Of a stretch of DNA of 64,000 bases, positions 43,503 through 54,290 are shown piece by piece. This DNA is from Actinostola sp. cb2023 (lineage: Eukaryota > Cnidaria > Anthozoa > Actiniaria > Actinostolidae): NCBI GenBank assembly GCA_033675265.1, contig JAUJYZ010000682.1, positions 124,001 through 188,000 of the forward strand, read 5' to 3'. The translations under genes were made by a program, and so were the position numbers. Under the pieces are notes generated by a model. The model saw nothing but the letters and a program-made list of their open reading frames with translations, did no database searches and had not been told where the DNA came from. Position 1 is the first letter of the stretch; every line of letters starts with the position of its first letter.

Positions 43503-44027
43503 AGCAGCTAATCAAATTAATATGAACATGACAACTCTAATTTTTGAAAACCATCAGCCTCTAACCTGTGCACAATTGGACAATGACATGGCCATTTTCC
43601 CAATTTACAGTGGACTTCGTGTGATGATCACACAAATTCCGGACAAACAACAGGGTCTTGTGAATGGTCAGTGGTACAATTGTACGCCTCGAAAATCATA
43701 CCATTTTTTGTAAAAATACAAAACAATAAAATTCTTCCCATCTATAAAGTTACATCCTATGACAACAAAGTAGTGTATCCCATTACTCCATGTTATGCAT
43801 TAACAATCTGCAAAGCACAGGGCCAAACCCTTTCTAACGTTATACTTTATCTTGACACGGAAACAGTTCCAACTTCCACTACTTATGTAGCTATTTCAAG
43901 AGTTAAAAGTTGCAAGTTCATGAAATTTGTGGTCCCTTTGTCGTTTAAACATTTAATGTGTTACACAAGGTTAACCTTTTTAAAACTTTTGATCATAATA
44001 AACTATGAAGAACACATCTGTTATTAA
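43503..44027 (+). pseudogene. PIF1-family helicase, C-terminal part
   Basis: NQINMNMTTLIFEN is followed by IFPIYSGLRVMITQIP and GLVNGQWYNC. One frame on, VYPITPCYALTICKAQGQTL and TTYVAISRVKSCKFMKF are the last helicase motifs of PIF1 (motif V/VI, Q-G and the Y-VA-SRV arginine). A frameshift near 43690 separates the two. Direction and composition match the PIF1 N-terminal half at 12.7-13.6 kb. The 60-100 residues expected between the two halves are not seen. Confidence 0.75.
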
Positions 44028-44868
44028 TACACAATATGTGTTATCTTTGTCATAAGTGGTTGAAAGTTACAACATTTAAAAGAACATTAGCATAAACAAT
44101 TCAGAACAGAATACTTCGATATTTGCAAATGTTATTTAGAACATGCGTTATTGTCAGTTTGATAAACGTTACAAAAGTTAGTTCACCAAGTATTTACATA
44201 TACATTACATAGTTTTCAGAAATAAATTTCCTGTTCTACAAACGATTACAACACTTTGTTGACGAACTATTTACATATACATTACCTTATTTTCCGTAAT
44301 TCAAATGTTAGATGTCAAGAAAAAAAAAAAAAAAATTAAAAATATATATACATATTACAAATTGAAGGTTAATTATAATGATATCCCAAAAACCATGAAC
44401 CAAAATCACTATTCAAATAATGGTTACAGAAGAGATATCTTATTTTGTTCAGATAACAATTTTTTTAATAACTTTCCTTTTAATGATCACTGTGCAAGAA
44501 TTGTTCACATTTAAAATTATATCATTTTCGTACATTTATAAAACAACACAATTCTTTCAATGTATATAGTTACATCTTACGAGAACAAAGTACTTTACAT
44601 TTTATTGATTTACCCAATCTCGTATAAGAAAGAACTAACTACTTACTGCAAAAAGTTACTATTTATGTTTTATGGCTTTGACAGTCGTGCATCCCTTGTC
44701 GTCTTTTTGAGATTACCAATCTTTGATCATTGTATTGAAATTTCTGCAAAACAGAAAATTTCAGATACTTTTTTATGAAAAGATATTGATAGTTTAGATA
44801 AATAGATTCAGCTACAGCGATGCTGCTAATGATCTCAATCTAAACATCTCCTCGTCAAAACGAAAACG
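44028..44868. other. AT-rich region, possible second PIF1 scrap
   Basis: TATTTACATATACATTAC occurs twice (about 44193 and 44269). The frame 44560-44778 starts YIVTSYENKVLYILLIYPIS, weakly like the PIF1 segment YKVTSYDNKVVYPITP at 43740. It may be a decayed tandem copy. I see no gene. Confidence 0.35.
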
Positions 44869-45009
44869 AAATTGGTGAATTTTGGAGATAGAGCCTTTTC
44901 TGCAGCTGCTGCTGTCCTGTGGAATGGCCTTCCTGCTAAAGTTAAAGAAGCTGACTCCCTTGAACGATTTAAAAACTTGTTAAAGACTTATTTGTTTACT
45001 TTTTGTTAA
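44869..45009 (+). pseudogene. LINE ORF2 C-terminal fragment
   Basis: KLVNFGDRAFSAAAAVLWNG followed by [20 protein letters not shown] and a stop. This is the closing motif (FG-RAFS-A-LWN-LP, then F-LKT-LF) of CR1/L2/jockey-like LINE polyproteins. Only 46 codons survive. A Penelope fragment follows immediately. Confidence 0.75.
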
Positions 45010-45305
45010 CCACACCAGACACTAAAGAATCATATATCGGTCTCTGTGACACTTCATTTAAAATCAGATATAGCAATCATATATGTTCATTCAAGCACGA
45101 TAGATATAAGCACGTAACCGAACTCAGTAAACACATATGGAGCCTAAAAGACCAAAACATTAACTATGACATTTCATGGCGCAAAGTAAAGCAAACCAAT
45201 GCATATACTAATGTAAGCAAAAGATGCAATTTATGTTTATGGGAAAAAAATATTTTATCATCTGTAAACCCAGCATGGCTTCGCTCAATAAGAAGAGTGA
45301 ATTAA
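45003..45305 (+). pseudogene. GIY-YIG fragment of a Penelope-like element
   Basis: [40 protein letters not shown] and [15 protein letters not shown] form a nearly full GIY-YIG nuclease: YIG start, RY-NH, catalytic Glu in ELSKHIW, Cys pair at the end. It starts abruptly at the LINE scrap, so the reverse transcriptase has been lost. A hammerhead motif lies 175 bases downstream. Confidence 0.75.
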
Positions 45306-45477
45306 TGTCAAAATGTAGACACGCGAAGAAATTCCTTCTGAATACTCCCATTACTTAAATGTTATTGTAAACGCACCCAAGCTATTAACGCGCCAATATA
45401 ATTAGTCACGCATATTTAGTCACGCATATAATGTATTAATTTTGTTCTATATCTCGATGAATCTCTATTTCTCTGGC

Positions 45478-45530
45478 AGTTGCCTGATGATCGTGTTACT
45501 TGTAACATGTGAAACTCCGAGTAGCAGATA
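45478..45530 (+). ncRNA. hammerhead ribozyme motif (type I)
   Basis: The order is CTGATGA (45484-45490), stem II CGTGTTAC/GTAACATG with a TT loop, GAAAC, a short stem III closed by AC/GT around TCCGA, then A as the predicted cleavage nucleotide. The flanks TTGC and GCAG pair as stem I. All invariant core bases that I can check are present; a U-U pair sits at the base of stem II. Its position 3' of a Penelope GIY-YIG gene matches the known hammerheads of these elements. Confidence 0.7.
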
Positions 45531-45664
45531 AAATGTTTTTACAATCTTAACTACTTCGTACATTCAGTTATATATAGCTCCAGTTTATCTAGTTGAGCAC
45601 TCTCAATAGTCGATGAAGACTTCACCATTTTTCCTGATTATATACGTATATATAGATTAAATAT

Positions 45665-45945
45665 GACAATGAAGAAGAGACGCAGGCAACCTCTGACTGT
45701 TCCAAATAATATATTAACGTTTCGGCAATTCAGCCTTCTTCAGATAAAAGTAATAAAATAATAAATATGTACAGGATAAAAATACTTTTAACATAGTAGG
45801 TAATCTTTATATTTTTATCATTTTTATCCTGTACATATTTTTTTTTTTTTTTTTTTTTTCTGAAGGCTGAATTGCCGAAACGTTAATATATTATTTGGAA
45901 CAGTCAGAGGTTGCCTGCGTCTCTTCTTCTTCGTCATATTTAATA
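45665..45945. repeat. inverted pair of PLE-type termini
   Basis: GAAGAGACGCAGGCAACCTC near 45674 is mirrored by GAGGTTGCCTGCGTCTCTTC near 45907. The arms include CTGAAGAAGGCTGAATTGCC then GAAACG (minus strand, about 45712-45738), a hammerhead-like core, and its partial plus-strand copy at 45859. A poly(T) run at 45839-45859 sits in the loop. Confidence 0.75.
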
Positions 45946-46440
45946 TATTTTATATGGAGAGCAGACTGTGAATTCCTTCTGGAATCCTTCTACTGGAAGC
46001 TTGTCGTTGGCCTACCTCTTCTCATATTCAAGTTTTTTTATATATATGTATATATAGATATAGATATAGATAGTTTATTTTATTTATTTTTCAGTACATA
46101 TGCGTGCGTTTTAAGAAAAATATATTAATAATATTATTATTATTATTATAAATATATATTATTATTGACACCCACTCGAAAGAAGGCGTTTGTTAGAATA
46201 GACACCAAATTGAAAGATTCCTGTTTTTATTCTTTTTTTAAATGTCTACAACTCACTCATTATCGCTTATGTTTTTCATGGTATTGTTGATGACGTTTCA
46301 GAAGCATAATTTGGAGTTTCGAAATATACGCCCCCCTCTTTTAAACACCTCCCTCTAATAAACGCCCCCCTCTAATAAACGCCCCCTCTAAAACTTCTAA
46401 TTTTAAATAAACACCCCTGGCGTTTATTTGAGGAAATACG

Positions 46441-46746
46441 GTACTAGCATACTACGACAAATATAAAGAAAATGTGATCCAATCAGATGCCAGCACGCAA
46501 GGAATTGGATGTGTGTTGATGCAGGATGGCAAACCAGTATGCTACGCAAGTCGTTCACTGAATGATACAGTAACATTGAAAGAGAATTACTTGCTACATG
46601 TTGGTCCCTTGAGAAATTCCATCACTACCTATATGGCAAGAAAGTGGCGATTGAAACTGATCACAAACCGCTGGAAAGCATATGGAAGAAAAGTATTGCC
46701 AGCGAGTCTCTGCATCTACAGAGAATGCTATTACGAAAGCACATAA
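46441..46746 (+). pseudogene. Ty3/gypsy RNase H fragment
   Basis: YYDKYKENVIQSDASTQGIG followed by CVLMQDGKPVCYASRSLND is the RT-RNase H boundary of gypsy retrotransposons, with the catalytic Asp in SDAS. Similarity fades after the Ser-Leu motif because of frameshifts. The flanks are low-complexity AACGCCCCC repeats (46325-46420), so it is an isolated scrap. Confidence 0.75.
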
Positions 46747-46984
46747 AAAGCACATGTTATTGTAAAGTCAGTTCAGTTAAAGTGCATATGACACAATTTT
46801 TTTTATTTCATTTTATAACATAGATTAGTGATGGAAATAATAATATCACAAAGAATTTTTGTAAAATATTTTACTTCGATAACACGGGAGTGGTTGCCCA
46901 ATCTCCGAACCAGGGGTTCATGTATGAAGCGCTCGAAGGTGAGCCCTTTTACCCCCTCACTCCGTTTTATGGATATTGGTACTT

Positions 46985-47037
46985 TTTAATTAGTACTAAA
47001 TAGTGCGAAGCATTGCATGCTTTTAGTGTTTGTACTC
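46985..47037. mobile_element. partial copy of the TA-target MITE
   Basis: TTAATTAGTACTAAATAGTG and TTTTAGTGTTTGTACTC followed by TA match the right half of the MITE at 40043-40193. The left end is missing. Confidence 0.6.
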
Positions 47038-47217
47038 TAACAAGAACCAAGAAATTAATCCATCTATGTTTCAATAATTATCACATGACAGCTGGAAGTT
47101 TATTATTATTTTAATGAGCAACCATTTTATTTCTATTTTGCAAAAGAATGAAACAGCAACGTATATTTTACAAACACCAGTTAAAAGCTACTTGTTTGTA
47201 CTTTTAGCTGATATACA

Positions 47218-47956
47218 ACAGATTTTTACTGGAAAGTCTGAGGGAGAAAGTTGTAGTTTATACTCAGACTGTACATTAATCAATTGAAGAAATGTTACTG
47301 GTGATCCCCATGCAGCATACCGAGCCAACAGAGATTTCCTCCAGATTGTTCTCAAATCAAGAATAATTGCTGCATCAATGAAAGTTCTTGGAATTGAAAG
47401 CGAGAATAAATATCTAATGGATGTTTCAACCGTAGTTGTTGATGAATTTATCCTTGAAAGCAGCTACGTTGACCAGCTCACCAACAGTGTCCTAACAGCG
47501 CAGGAAAGAGAGGACATATCAAATCATCAAGAACTGGCCGAGGATGGGAGGTTACCTTGTAGATTTCAAGGACGTGAGAAGTCATTCAAATACAATGGTA
47601 AGAGTTAATGAACCCATAAATTGAGCCACAATCCCCCATTGTGTTATCCTGAGGTTGAAATTAACCTATCTGCATCAAACCCCAAGCCCTCACTAAAGAA
47701 AGCAGCAGTTAACAATGTATTCAACTATAATTGTTCACTTCTAAGAGATGGGTTTCTTTTCCTAATTTTCCTTGATTCAATAAGAGAAGAGACGGAGATG
47801 GGGAGCGAACAATGCACTAGTAGGAGTACATCTTGCTGTATTGTAAATATTGTAAAGCAGATGGTTCACATAGTGTGAAGTGTCTCTACCAGTTTTTCTT
47901 AGTATTTTCTACATTGTCACCAAGAGACAGTGAGAGGTTTACTTGGAACAGGTCTG
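47218..47956 (+). pseudogene. DUF6589-like gene, first part
   Basis: After an acceptor (CTTTTAG) the frame reads ADIQQIFTGKSEGESC, then INxRNVTGDPHAAYRANRDF with an in-frame TGA at 47285. It continues with SRIIAASMKVLGIESENKYL and, through two stops near 47604, HKLSHNPPLCYPEVEINLSA. A shifted frame then gives LLYCKYCKADGSHSVK and LSPRDSERFTWNRSV, the signature I associate with DUF6589 proteins of cnidarians. It breaks exactly at the TTAA of the 11-kb element and resumes at 58986. No function is known to me. The family is itself multicopy and may be transposon-derived. Confidence 0.6.
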
Positions 47957-48029
47957 TTAAGACGAGTTTTATTTCAAATTCGAGTAATGGCGTGCCAAAA
48001 ATCCCAGCATCCCCTGCGCGCAAATAGCA

Positions 48030-49338
48030 TTCTTTTCTCCAAAATGGCGGCGTTCGGGAAGCGTTGTTGAGGATTGTGTTGTCAGGGCTGCAGTTTCCAC
48101 ATTGATTGATTCTTTGCTTAAGTTACTTGCCAAGATAATCAATTGGTTCAATATCTTTATCTTGGTAAAACTGATCTCCGTTAATGGGACAATAAGAATA
48201 GAAACTATGGGATGAACATCATTCCAACACATGTGCCTTCGCCATGAACAGGGCATATTGGATCTTCACCGTCTACAAACAATGGATACATGGCACCATT
48301 TGGTGAGTAATATTCTAAACTATTGACATATTTTCCCCCCTTAAAGCTCAATGGTTGTTGTTGGTATGTTAGTAAGTTAGATTATTTCACGAAAAGCGTT
48401 GTTATGACTAAAATACGGTCCATTGACAGACCATTGTGATTTAGGTGCCATGTTCATTGTACATAAATTGTAGTTCGTGAAAGTTTGCTTGTTTCTAATC
48501 GCTGAAACTCTCTTGGTCGGAATAACTTTTAAGTATGCTGTATGTAGTAGCCAAATTGGCCATTTGCATGTCAAATATTTGCCATAACTTTCTTTCTCGG
48601 TGCCTCATGGACAAACTTCCGTAACAAAACAAGTGTTCATTTATCAGTTTATACTCGAAACTTGCGACCAATATTTTCGTCATTACTTTTGAAATCCTTG
48701 AAGGTGAAAAGAAGAAAATACTACAAACCCTTAGTGTCATGTACTATAAGTTTGTATGTGTAATTTAATTGAGATCGAAGTGTGTACCGGTCTCATTTTA
48801 TCGCTTTCTGTAACAGTCGTTGGTAAAAAAATCCAAACTTCGTTGTATTCAATGCGTCTGAATAAAAGCTAAAAGAATAATAGGAAAATTAATGACATAG
48901 ACCTCAAACTTGATTCATTTAGTCTATAGAATTTAGTTGTGTGGTTTTGTACCTTTTTTGTGGTATCTCGGAATAAATACGTATTTTGGGGGCATTTTTA
49001 AGAATTGCTTATGTTGAAGTGAATCGCGTTCGAACTGTTGAACCTGATCGAATCGCAAACACTTGGTTTTGTTTCCTTTATCAGAAGGGGTGAAAACAAG
49101 TATTTTACACGATGTTGAAAGAAATGCATTGGGCAGTATTTCTGTTGTTTAAATGTTCTAAAAATAGTGTGTACCGGAGCTCAAATTTTGACTTCACTTT
49201 TGTGTATTTACGTGCGTCTGACATGTTCGATTTCAAAGTGTTTACATTGAATGTGCAAATTGATTAGGGCTCTCTAAGACTCTACTCATTAACTGTGTTG
49301 TTTTAATTTATTTCATATTGCTATAATATACTCAAACC
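48030..49338. other. element interior, no gene recognised
   Basis: CCAAAATGGCGGCG near 48040 resembles a YY1-like promoter element and has a counterpart (AAGATGGCGGAC) at the other end near 58869. The rest is AT-rich without clear frames. It lies 3' of the minus-strand zinc-finger gene. Confidence 0.4.
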
Positions 49339-50115
49339 TTATTTTCCTTTAGATGTGCCTGTTGTGTGTTTGAGGATTTTTCTGTGATGACAGGACCAAA
49401 AACTTTTAATTTGTGTTTCTGTCAGTGTATTCTCCCTTCCTATTTCAGGATGTTTTGCCATTTCCTTTTGACACATGTCTGCTGTAAATCGTTTCGCCTT
49501 ACTGTTGACTCCAGCATTATAACATTGAATCATGACTTGTTTTTGGATTTCGGTGAATCTTTTAGCAGTTTTTTGAGGTTTATTTAGCTTGGATGCTGAT
49601 GCGGAGATTGATGAAATTATTTTCCTTTCTTCTTCTGTAGAGACTAGCTTTGTATTTAGTATTTCCATTGTCTCACTGTGTTTTTGTTCAATGACAGTTA
49701 TGGAGTCTGTCAATGCATCTTTCTGAGCTTTGGTGGTGTCATAGATAGTTGATGTTTGCTTTTTTCTCTTGAAAATTGCCTTTGTACATGTTTCGCTATT
49801 GATATGCCGTTTTAAATTTCCAGCACGTATAAATGGATGGCCACATTCATTGCAAGAGGGTACACATATATTATTGCTGTTTGTTGGTTCTGTGGTTGCT
49901 CTGTTTAATGGTGTTTGTGAACTGTCTGTACATTCATTAGAATTTGTTTTTGAAATAAGTGGATTTACTTGCTTTGCAGCTTCAAAGTTGAAATTCGAGG
50001 TAGATCCAGTGAGTAGTTGAGAATCAGTTGAATTGCACCATCCCTTATCTATATCCTTTGGACTAAAATATTTCCCGTTGTCAAGTTTGTCTATTTTACT
50101 CTCCTCCATGGGCAT
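49339..50115 (-). CDS. C2H2/C2HC zinc finger plus homeodomain-like protein
   Basis: 258 residues, ATG to stop. A polar N-terminal third is followed by a finger CNECGHPFIRAGNLKRHINS with closing Cys (residues about 89-112). A helical linker and a C-terminal homeodomain-like block follow: RFTEIQKQVMIQCYNAGVNS, RFTADMCQKEMAKHP and TETQIKSFWSCHHRK (residues 185-250). The last segment resembles a recognition helix. It is a plausible DNA-binding partner of the transposase encoded in the same element and on the same strand. No frameshift is seen. The family is not named to my knowledge. Confidence 0.6.
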   Translation of the reverse strand: MPMEESKIDKLDNGKYFSPKDIDKGWCNSTDSQLLTGSTSNFNFEAAKQVNPLISKTNSNECTDSSQTPLNRATTEPTNSNNICVPSCNECGHPFIRAGNLKRHINSETCTKAIFKRKKQTSTIYDTTKAQKDALTDSITVIEQKHSETMEILNTKLVSTEEERKIISSISASASKLNKPQKTAKRFTEIQKQVMIQCYNAGVNSKAKRFTADMCQKEMAKHPEIGRENTLTETQIKSFWSCHHRKILKHTTGTSKGK

Positions 50116-50507
50116 AGTAAAATATAGTTAATGGTACCCGAGCCGGCAGGTCACGGGTTACGTCTCCCGGGGTTCGGGCTAAGCACACACGTTCAAAGGT
50201 TGATCAAGGTCACTTTCATTATCCTATTCTTGTCTGCTTTCGGTTTTCCCAACTTCTATCACTGCCTTGCATTGGTCAGTGATTTGCGTTTATAAACTAT
50301 AAAGCATTCATGTCTCTCTGATAGCGCACGTGCCGTCTAGGTTTACTTTAGTACAGCCTTTAGCATTGGCTAGGTCTTTGCACCTGTTGAGCAACTGTCT
50401 GGCTATAAAAGCAAGTCAATATAGAATAAATACTCATATCTGCAAGCCTTGCTGCACAGTAACACTATAGTTCAAATAATTTTCCGTAATACTTTCAATC
50501 CTCGATC

Positions 50508-51710
50508 ATGCCTCGTGCTTCCAAGCGCCGTTCATCATCTTCCTCTGCCCAACCCGAGCAGGATTCTCTGGCAAACTTGTCCACAGAAGTGCTCCGTCTA
50601 CGTTTGCAGGCGAATAACCTTTCCCTGCATGGCAGTCGCCAGCAAATGTTGGCACGCCTTCGAGGAATGGCTCCACATCCACCACGTAACGTCAGCAAGG
50701 CTTCGAAGTCGTCGCGCAAACAACCCAAACGATCGCGAAGGTCGACCAAAGCGTCTACATCAGCGTCCCTGGACGACGAGCAAGATAATTCCGAAAGTTC
50801 CGATCCCGAGTCTGAGCCAGAAGCTCGATCGGTTGCACAAGCCGCCTTCAGTCCAGAACAGGTAGCGGTAATTCAAGAAACTATTCAAGCCAGCCTTGCA
50901 GCATGGCAGCCGCCACAAGCTCAACAGCCGGCTTACCAACTACCACACCCGGCACATGCTCAGTCAGCAAATCCACCAACACATGCGGGTACTGCCTCAC
51001 CCATTGGCTTGGACAGGCCCCTGGACGAAGCTCTCCAAGAAAAACTAATTCGTGGTGAGTATATAGATCTTGCTCTGTTACTCCCCGATAGCTTGCAAGT
51101 ACGCGACGACTCGCAATACAAATTTGGCGTAGATGACTCGGTGCCAGGCTCAGCGGTCAAATTACTGCGTACCAAAAAACCACTAATTGACTCATTTTAC
51201 AAGTGGATTGACGCCTACACGCGATACATGTCCATCATCATCAATACCTTCCCGCGAAGAGCGCTTGAGATGGTGAGGTACCAGGCGATCATCTGCCGCG
51301 GTTTTGCCACATACAAAGGCTTTGCGTGGCTTACATATGACGAAAGTTTCCGCCGCTGCGCAGCCCACCACCGCACTATCCCCTGGGATAGAATTGACCT
51401 GGAACTTTGGACGGTGACTTTTGCTGGCCTCGCAAAACCTCACTGCACGGTTTGTTCTAGCCCCTACCACAAGCAGGAAGACTGCCCGTCTGGTGATCGC
51501 CGAAGCCCCCGCAGCAACACAGCCAGGCCAAAACAAGTCTGCTACGACTACAACAAACCAACTGGTTGTTCAAGAACCGCCTGCGTCTACAGCCATGCTT
51601 GCCAATGCTGTTCAACCACCGGCCACCCAGCCTTCCAGTGCCGAACCAAAGACGGCACTCGCTCTGGCAGCAAAGGCCCGTCTTCAGGTCGCACGGCTGA
51701 AACAAGATAA
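50508..51710 (+). CDS. gag: Gag of tyrosine-recombinase retrotransposon
   Basis: 400 residues, ATG to stop. A SAP-like DNA-binding motif lies near residues 24-51 (LSTEVLRLRLQANNLSLHGS). A Ser/Glu-rich region follows, then a conserved capsid-like block (SAVKLLRTKKPLIDSFYKWI ... YQAIICRGFATYKGFAWLTY). Two zinc fingers come near the C terminus: CTVCSSPYHKQEDC and the CCCH/CCHC run ending CQCCSTTGHPAFQC. GC content and CpG are clearly higher than in the surroundings, suggesting a more recent arrival. RT coding begins in the overlapping +1 frame. Confidence 0.8.
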   Translation: MPRASKRRSSSSSAQPEQDSLANLSTEVLRLRLQANNLSLHGSRQQMLARLRGMAPHPPRNVSKASKSSRKQPKRSRRSTKASTSASLDDEQDNSESSDPESEPEARSVAQAAFSPEQVAVIQETIQASLAAWQPPQAQQPAYQLPHPAHAQSANPPTHAGTASPIGLDRPLDEALQEKLIRGEYIDLALLLPDSLQVRDDSQYKFGVDDSVPGSAVKLLRTKKPLIDSFYKWIDAYTRYMSIIINTFPRRALEMVRYQAIICRGFATYKGFAWLTYDESFRRCAAHHRTIPWDRIDLELWTVTFAGLAKPHCTVCSSPYHKQEDCPSGDRRSPRSNTARPKQVCYDYNKPTGCSRTACVYSHACQCCSTTGHPAFQCRTKDGTRSGSKGPSSGRTAETR

Positions 51711-51717
51711 GAGTACA

Positions 51718-52867
51718 ATAGTTCATACACCAATTAATGTTGCTAAGTTAGAAATGGAATTGCAGTCCCATCCGGACAAAGTTTTCGTAAAGCAATTAAT
51801 TGATTCTCTGCGTTTTGGCGCTCGCATAGGCTTTACCGGTATTCAACAATCTCGGCTATCACCAAATTTAATTTCTGCGTCCGAGCACCCAGAAATCGTT
51901 AGCAAAATATATATCTAAGGAAATTCACTTAGGTCGTATGGCGGGGCCCTTTCTAGAACCCCCGCTGCCTAATTTGCAATGTCATCCGGTTGGCGTAGTT
52001 CCTAAGAAACACTCCACGGAGTGGCGTACTATATATCATTTATCTTATCCCGAAGGGGATAGCATTAATGACGGTATTCCAAAGGATCCCTACTCCCTTC
52101 AGTACGTTCGGGTGGACGACGCCATTCGCATTGTCCAGCGCCTCGGTTGTGGCTCTTACATGGCCAAAACTGACTTGAAATCCGCCTTTCGTATTATCCC
52201 TATCCACCCGAATGACTGGAATCTTCTAGGGGTCTGCTGGAATTCACTCTATTACGTTGATATGTACTTGCCATTTGGTTTGCGCAGCGCTCCGTACATC
52301 TTCAACCAACTTTCAGAAGCGCTCGAGTGGTCTCTGAAGCATAATTACGGTCTGCAGAATGTCATTCACATCCTTGACGATTTCTTCGTAGTCGAGTCGT
52401 CAAAAGCAGCCTGCCTCACGAGTTTTTGCAAACTACTTAAGTTTTTTATTTCTGTTGGCGCGCCAGTAGTCGCCTCTAAAACCCTGGGCCCCTATACGGT
52501 TTTGGAATTCATGGGCATCGAAATCGATTCCCTCAAAATGGAAGCTCGCCTCCCCGCGAACAAACTGGAACGCTTGAGGGTAACGCTTAATCCATTTTCC
52601 TCACGTCGGTCAGCACGGCTCGTGCAGTTGCAATCCCTCATCGGTACTCTCCAGTTTGCCTGCAGGGTGGTTATTCCTGGTCGTACCTTTTTGCAGCGCA
52701 TCATTAACCTCACCAGGGGTGTCACTAGCCGTTTTCATCACATTCGCCTACACGCTGAGTTCTTTTGTGACATAGCCATGTGGCGTTACTTTGTTGACAA
52801 TTGGAACGGGAAATCGTTTTTCCTCGAGGATGAGGTGTCCGCTAGTCCTGTTGCAACTTTTTACTGA
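51718..52867 (+). pseudogene. pol: reverse transcriptase of tyrosine-recombinase retrotransposon
   Basis: STIVHTPINVAKLEMELQSH ... FGARIGFTG comes first. After a frameshift near 51915, MAGPFLEPPLPNLQCHPVGV and RTIYHLSYPEGDSINDGIPK follow. AKTDLKSAFRIIPIHP holds motif A (Asp), YLPFGLRSAPYIFN is motif B and HILDDFFVV is the catalytic DD. The pattern is that of DIRS/Ngaro-like enzymes. Only one frameshift separates it from an intact palm. RNase H follows in another frame. Confidence 0.85.
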
Positions 52868-53303
52868 CGCGTCCGGTACATTAGGTTTTGGCGGCTATTT
52901 CGCCGGTCAGTGGTTCCAGGGCCGCTGACCTCCTCATCTCGGCCTTAGCAAGGCGACCGGCATTAGCATCGAATGGCAGGAGCTTTTTCCCATTGTTGTC
53001 GCATGCGTTATTTGGAAAACCAATTTCATTGGTAAACGCCTTCAATTCTGGTGTGACAACGAATCAGTCGTGCACATCGTTAACTCAGGTCACTCTAAGA
53101 GCCCTAGGATCATGTCGCTACTGCGCTACTTAACGCTAACTACAATGCAATCTAACTTCTTAGTTCGTTGCAAGCACATAAGCGGCAAATCTAACAGTAT
53201 CGCTGACGCCATCTCTCGTTTTCAGGGCGACCGTTTCAGGCAATTGGCGCCAGAGGCAAGCAAAACCCCTTGCACCATCCCGCCTTCGCTTTTGACCCTT
53301 TGA
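52851..53303 (+). pseudogene. RNase H domain of the same retrotransposon
   Basis: LFTDASGTLGFGGYFAGQWF begins the domain. The catalytic residues are visible as TDAS, EWQELFP, WCDNESVVHIVNSGH and SIADAISR. An in-frame TGA near 52927 and a frame change from the RT make it non-functional. It degrades the RNA strand during reverse transcription in active elements. Confidence 0.8.
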
Positions 53304-54290
53304 CAGCTGAAGTGCAGCAGTACGCTTCATGGAGTCTAGCTCTGAACACCAAGCGCACCTACCAGTCAGGCGAAAAACATTACGTTGATTTCTGTTTAAT
53401 GAATAGACTATATAACGATGCTGGAGAAATTCTGCCAGCCTCTGAAGGCACGTTGATATATTTTGCCTCATTTTTAGCTCGCACGGTCAAACACGCGACA
53501 ATTCGTAATTATCTAGCGGCAGTGCGGAATATGCATATCGTTAACGGCTACGGGGAGGGACCCCACGCAAGGTAAACTAGTTTTGCAAAAGGTGCTAAGA
53601 GGCATACTCCGTTGTCAAGGAGCATCACGCGCGTTAAGACAGCCTGTTTCACCTCAGCTTTTGCTGGCTATAAAACCTCTGCTGCGCAGTTGGCTTTCAG
53701 AGCACGATTTTTTAATGATTTGGGCAGCTTTCACGTTAGCCTACTTCGGGTTCTTGCATTGTAGTGAGTTTACCTGTCCTTCGGTTGGTAGCTTTAATCC
53801 TCACTTTCACCTTGCCTGGGACGACATCGGCTTTCATCCTAGTTTTCACAACCCGAGGTACATGAGAGTGGTGATTAAGGCTTCTAAAACTGACACATTT
53901 CGTCAGGGCTCAGTTCTAACAATAGCTAGTTCCTCACGCGAACTGTGCGCGGTGCAGGCCATGCGCGCCTACTTCGGGGCAACACAGCGTAACGGCCCAC
54001 TTTTCGTTTTCCGCTCAGGTCGATTCCTGACCCGATCTTCCGTCGCTAACCTACTCAGGGACGCAGCGCTGGCAGCGGGTCTCCCCTATAAAAGCCTCAA
54101 AGGGCACAGTTTCAGAATTGGCGCAGCAAGCGCAGCAGCTGCTGCAGGCTTACCCGATTGGCTTATTAAGGTTCTAGGTCGTTGGTCATCAGACTGCTAT
54201 CAGTTATACATACGAACTCCGCAGAACGTCCTTCTGTCAGTTGCGCCACAAATGGCTTGCGTTAGTCCAACGGCGCTTCACGCCTCTTAG
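53304..54290 (+). pseudogene. tyrosine recombinase of the retrotransposon, catalytic Arg lost
   Basis: The N-terminal SAM-like part (VQQYASWSLALNTKRTYQSG ... YFASFLARTVKHATIRNYLA) ends in a frameshift near 53560. The catalytic domain then runs through LAYFGFLHCSEFT, KGHSFRIGAAS and LGRWSSDCYQLYI. The box I H-x-x-R and the Tyr are present. The first arginine, expected in FLR-SEF, is His (CAT, which one CpG transition from CGT would give). The enzyme would integrate a circular cDNA. No ALOG-like zinc ribbon is present here, unlike the recombinase at 12071. Confidence 0.8.

Noticed and set aside
50140..50185. GC-rich CGGGGTTCGGG sequence resembling a tRNA T arm
   Set aside because: No acceptor or anticodon arms pair; more likely the 5' end of the retrotransposon.
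51457..51726. Minus-strand Cys-rich frame inside the retrotransposon
   Set aside because: Shadow of the Gag zinc-finger region.
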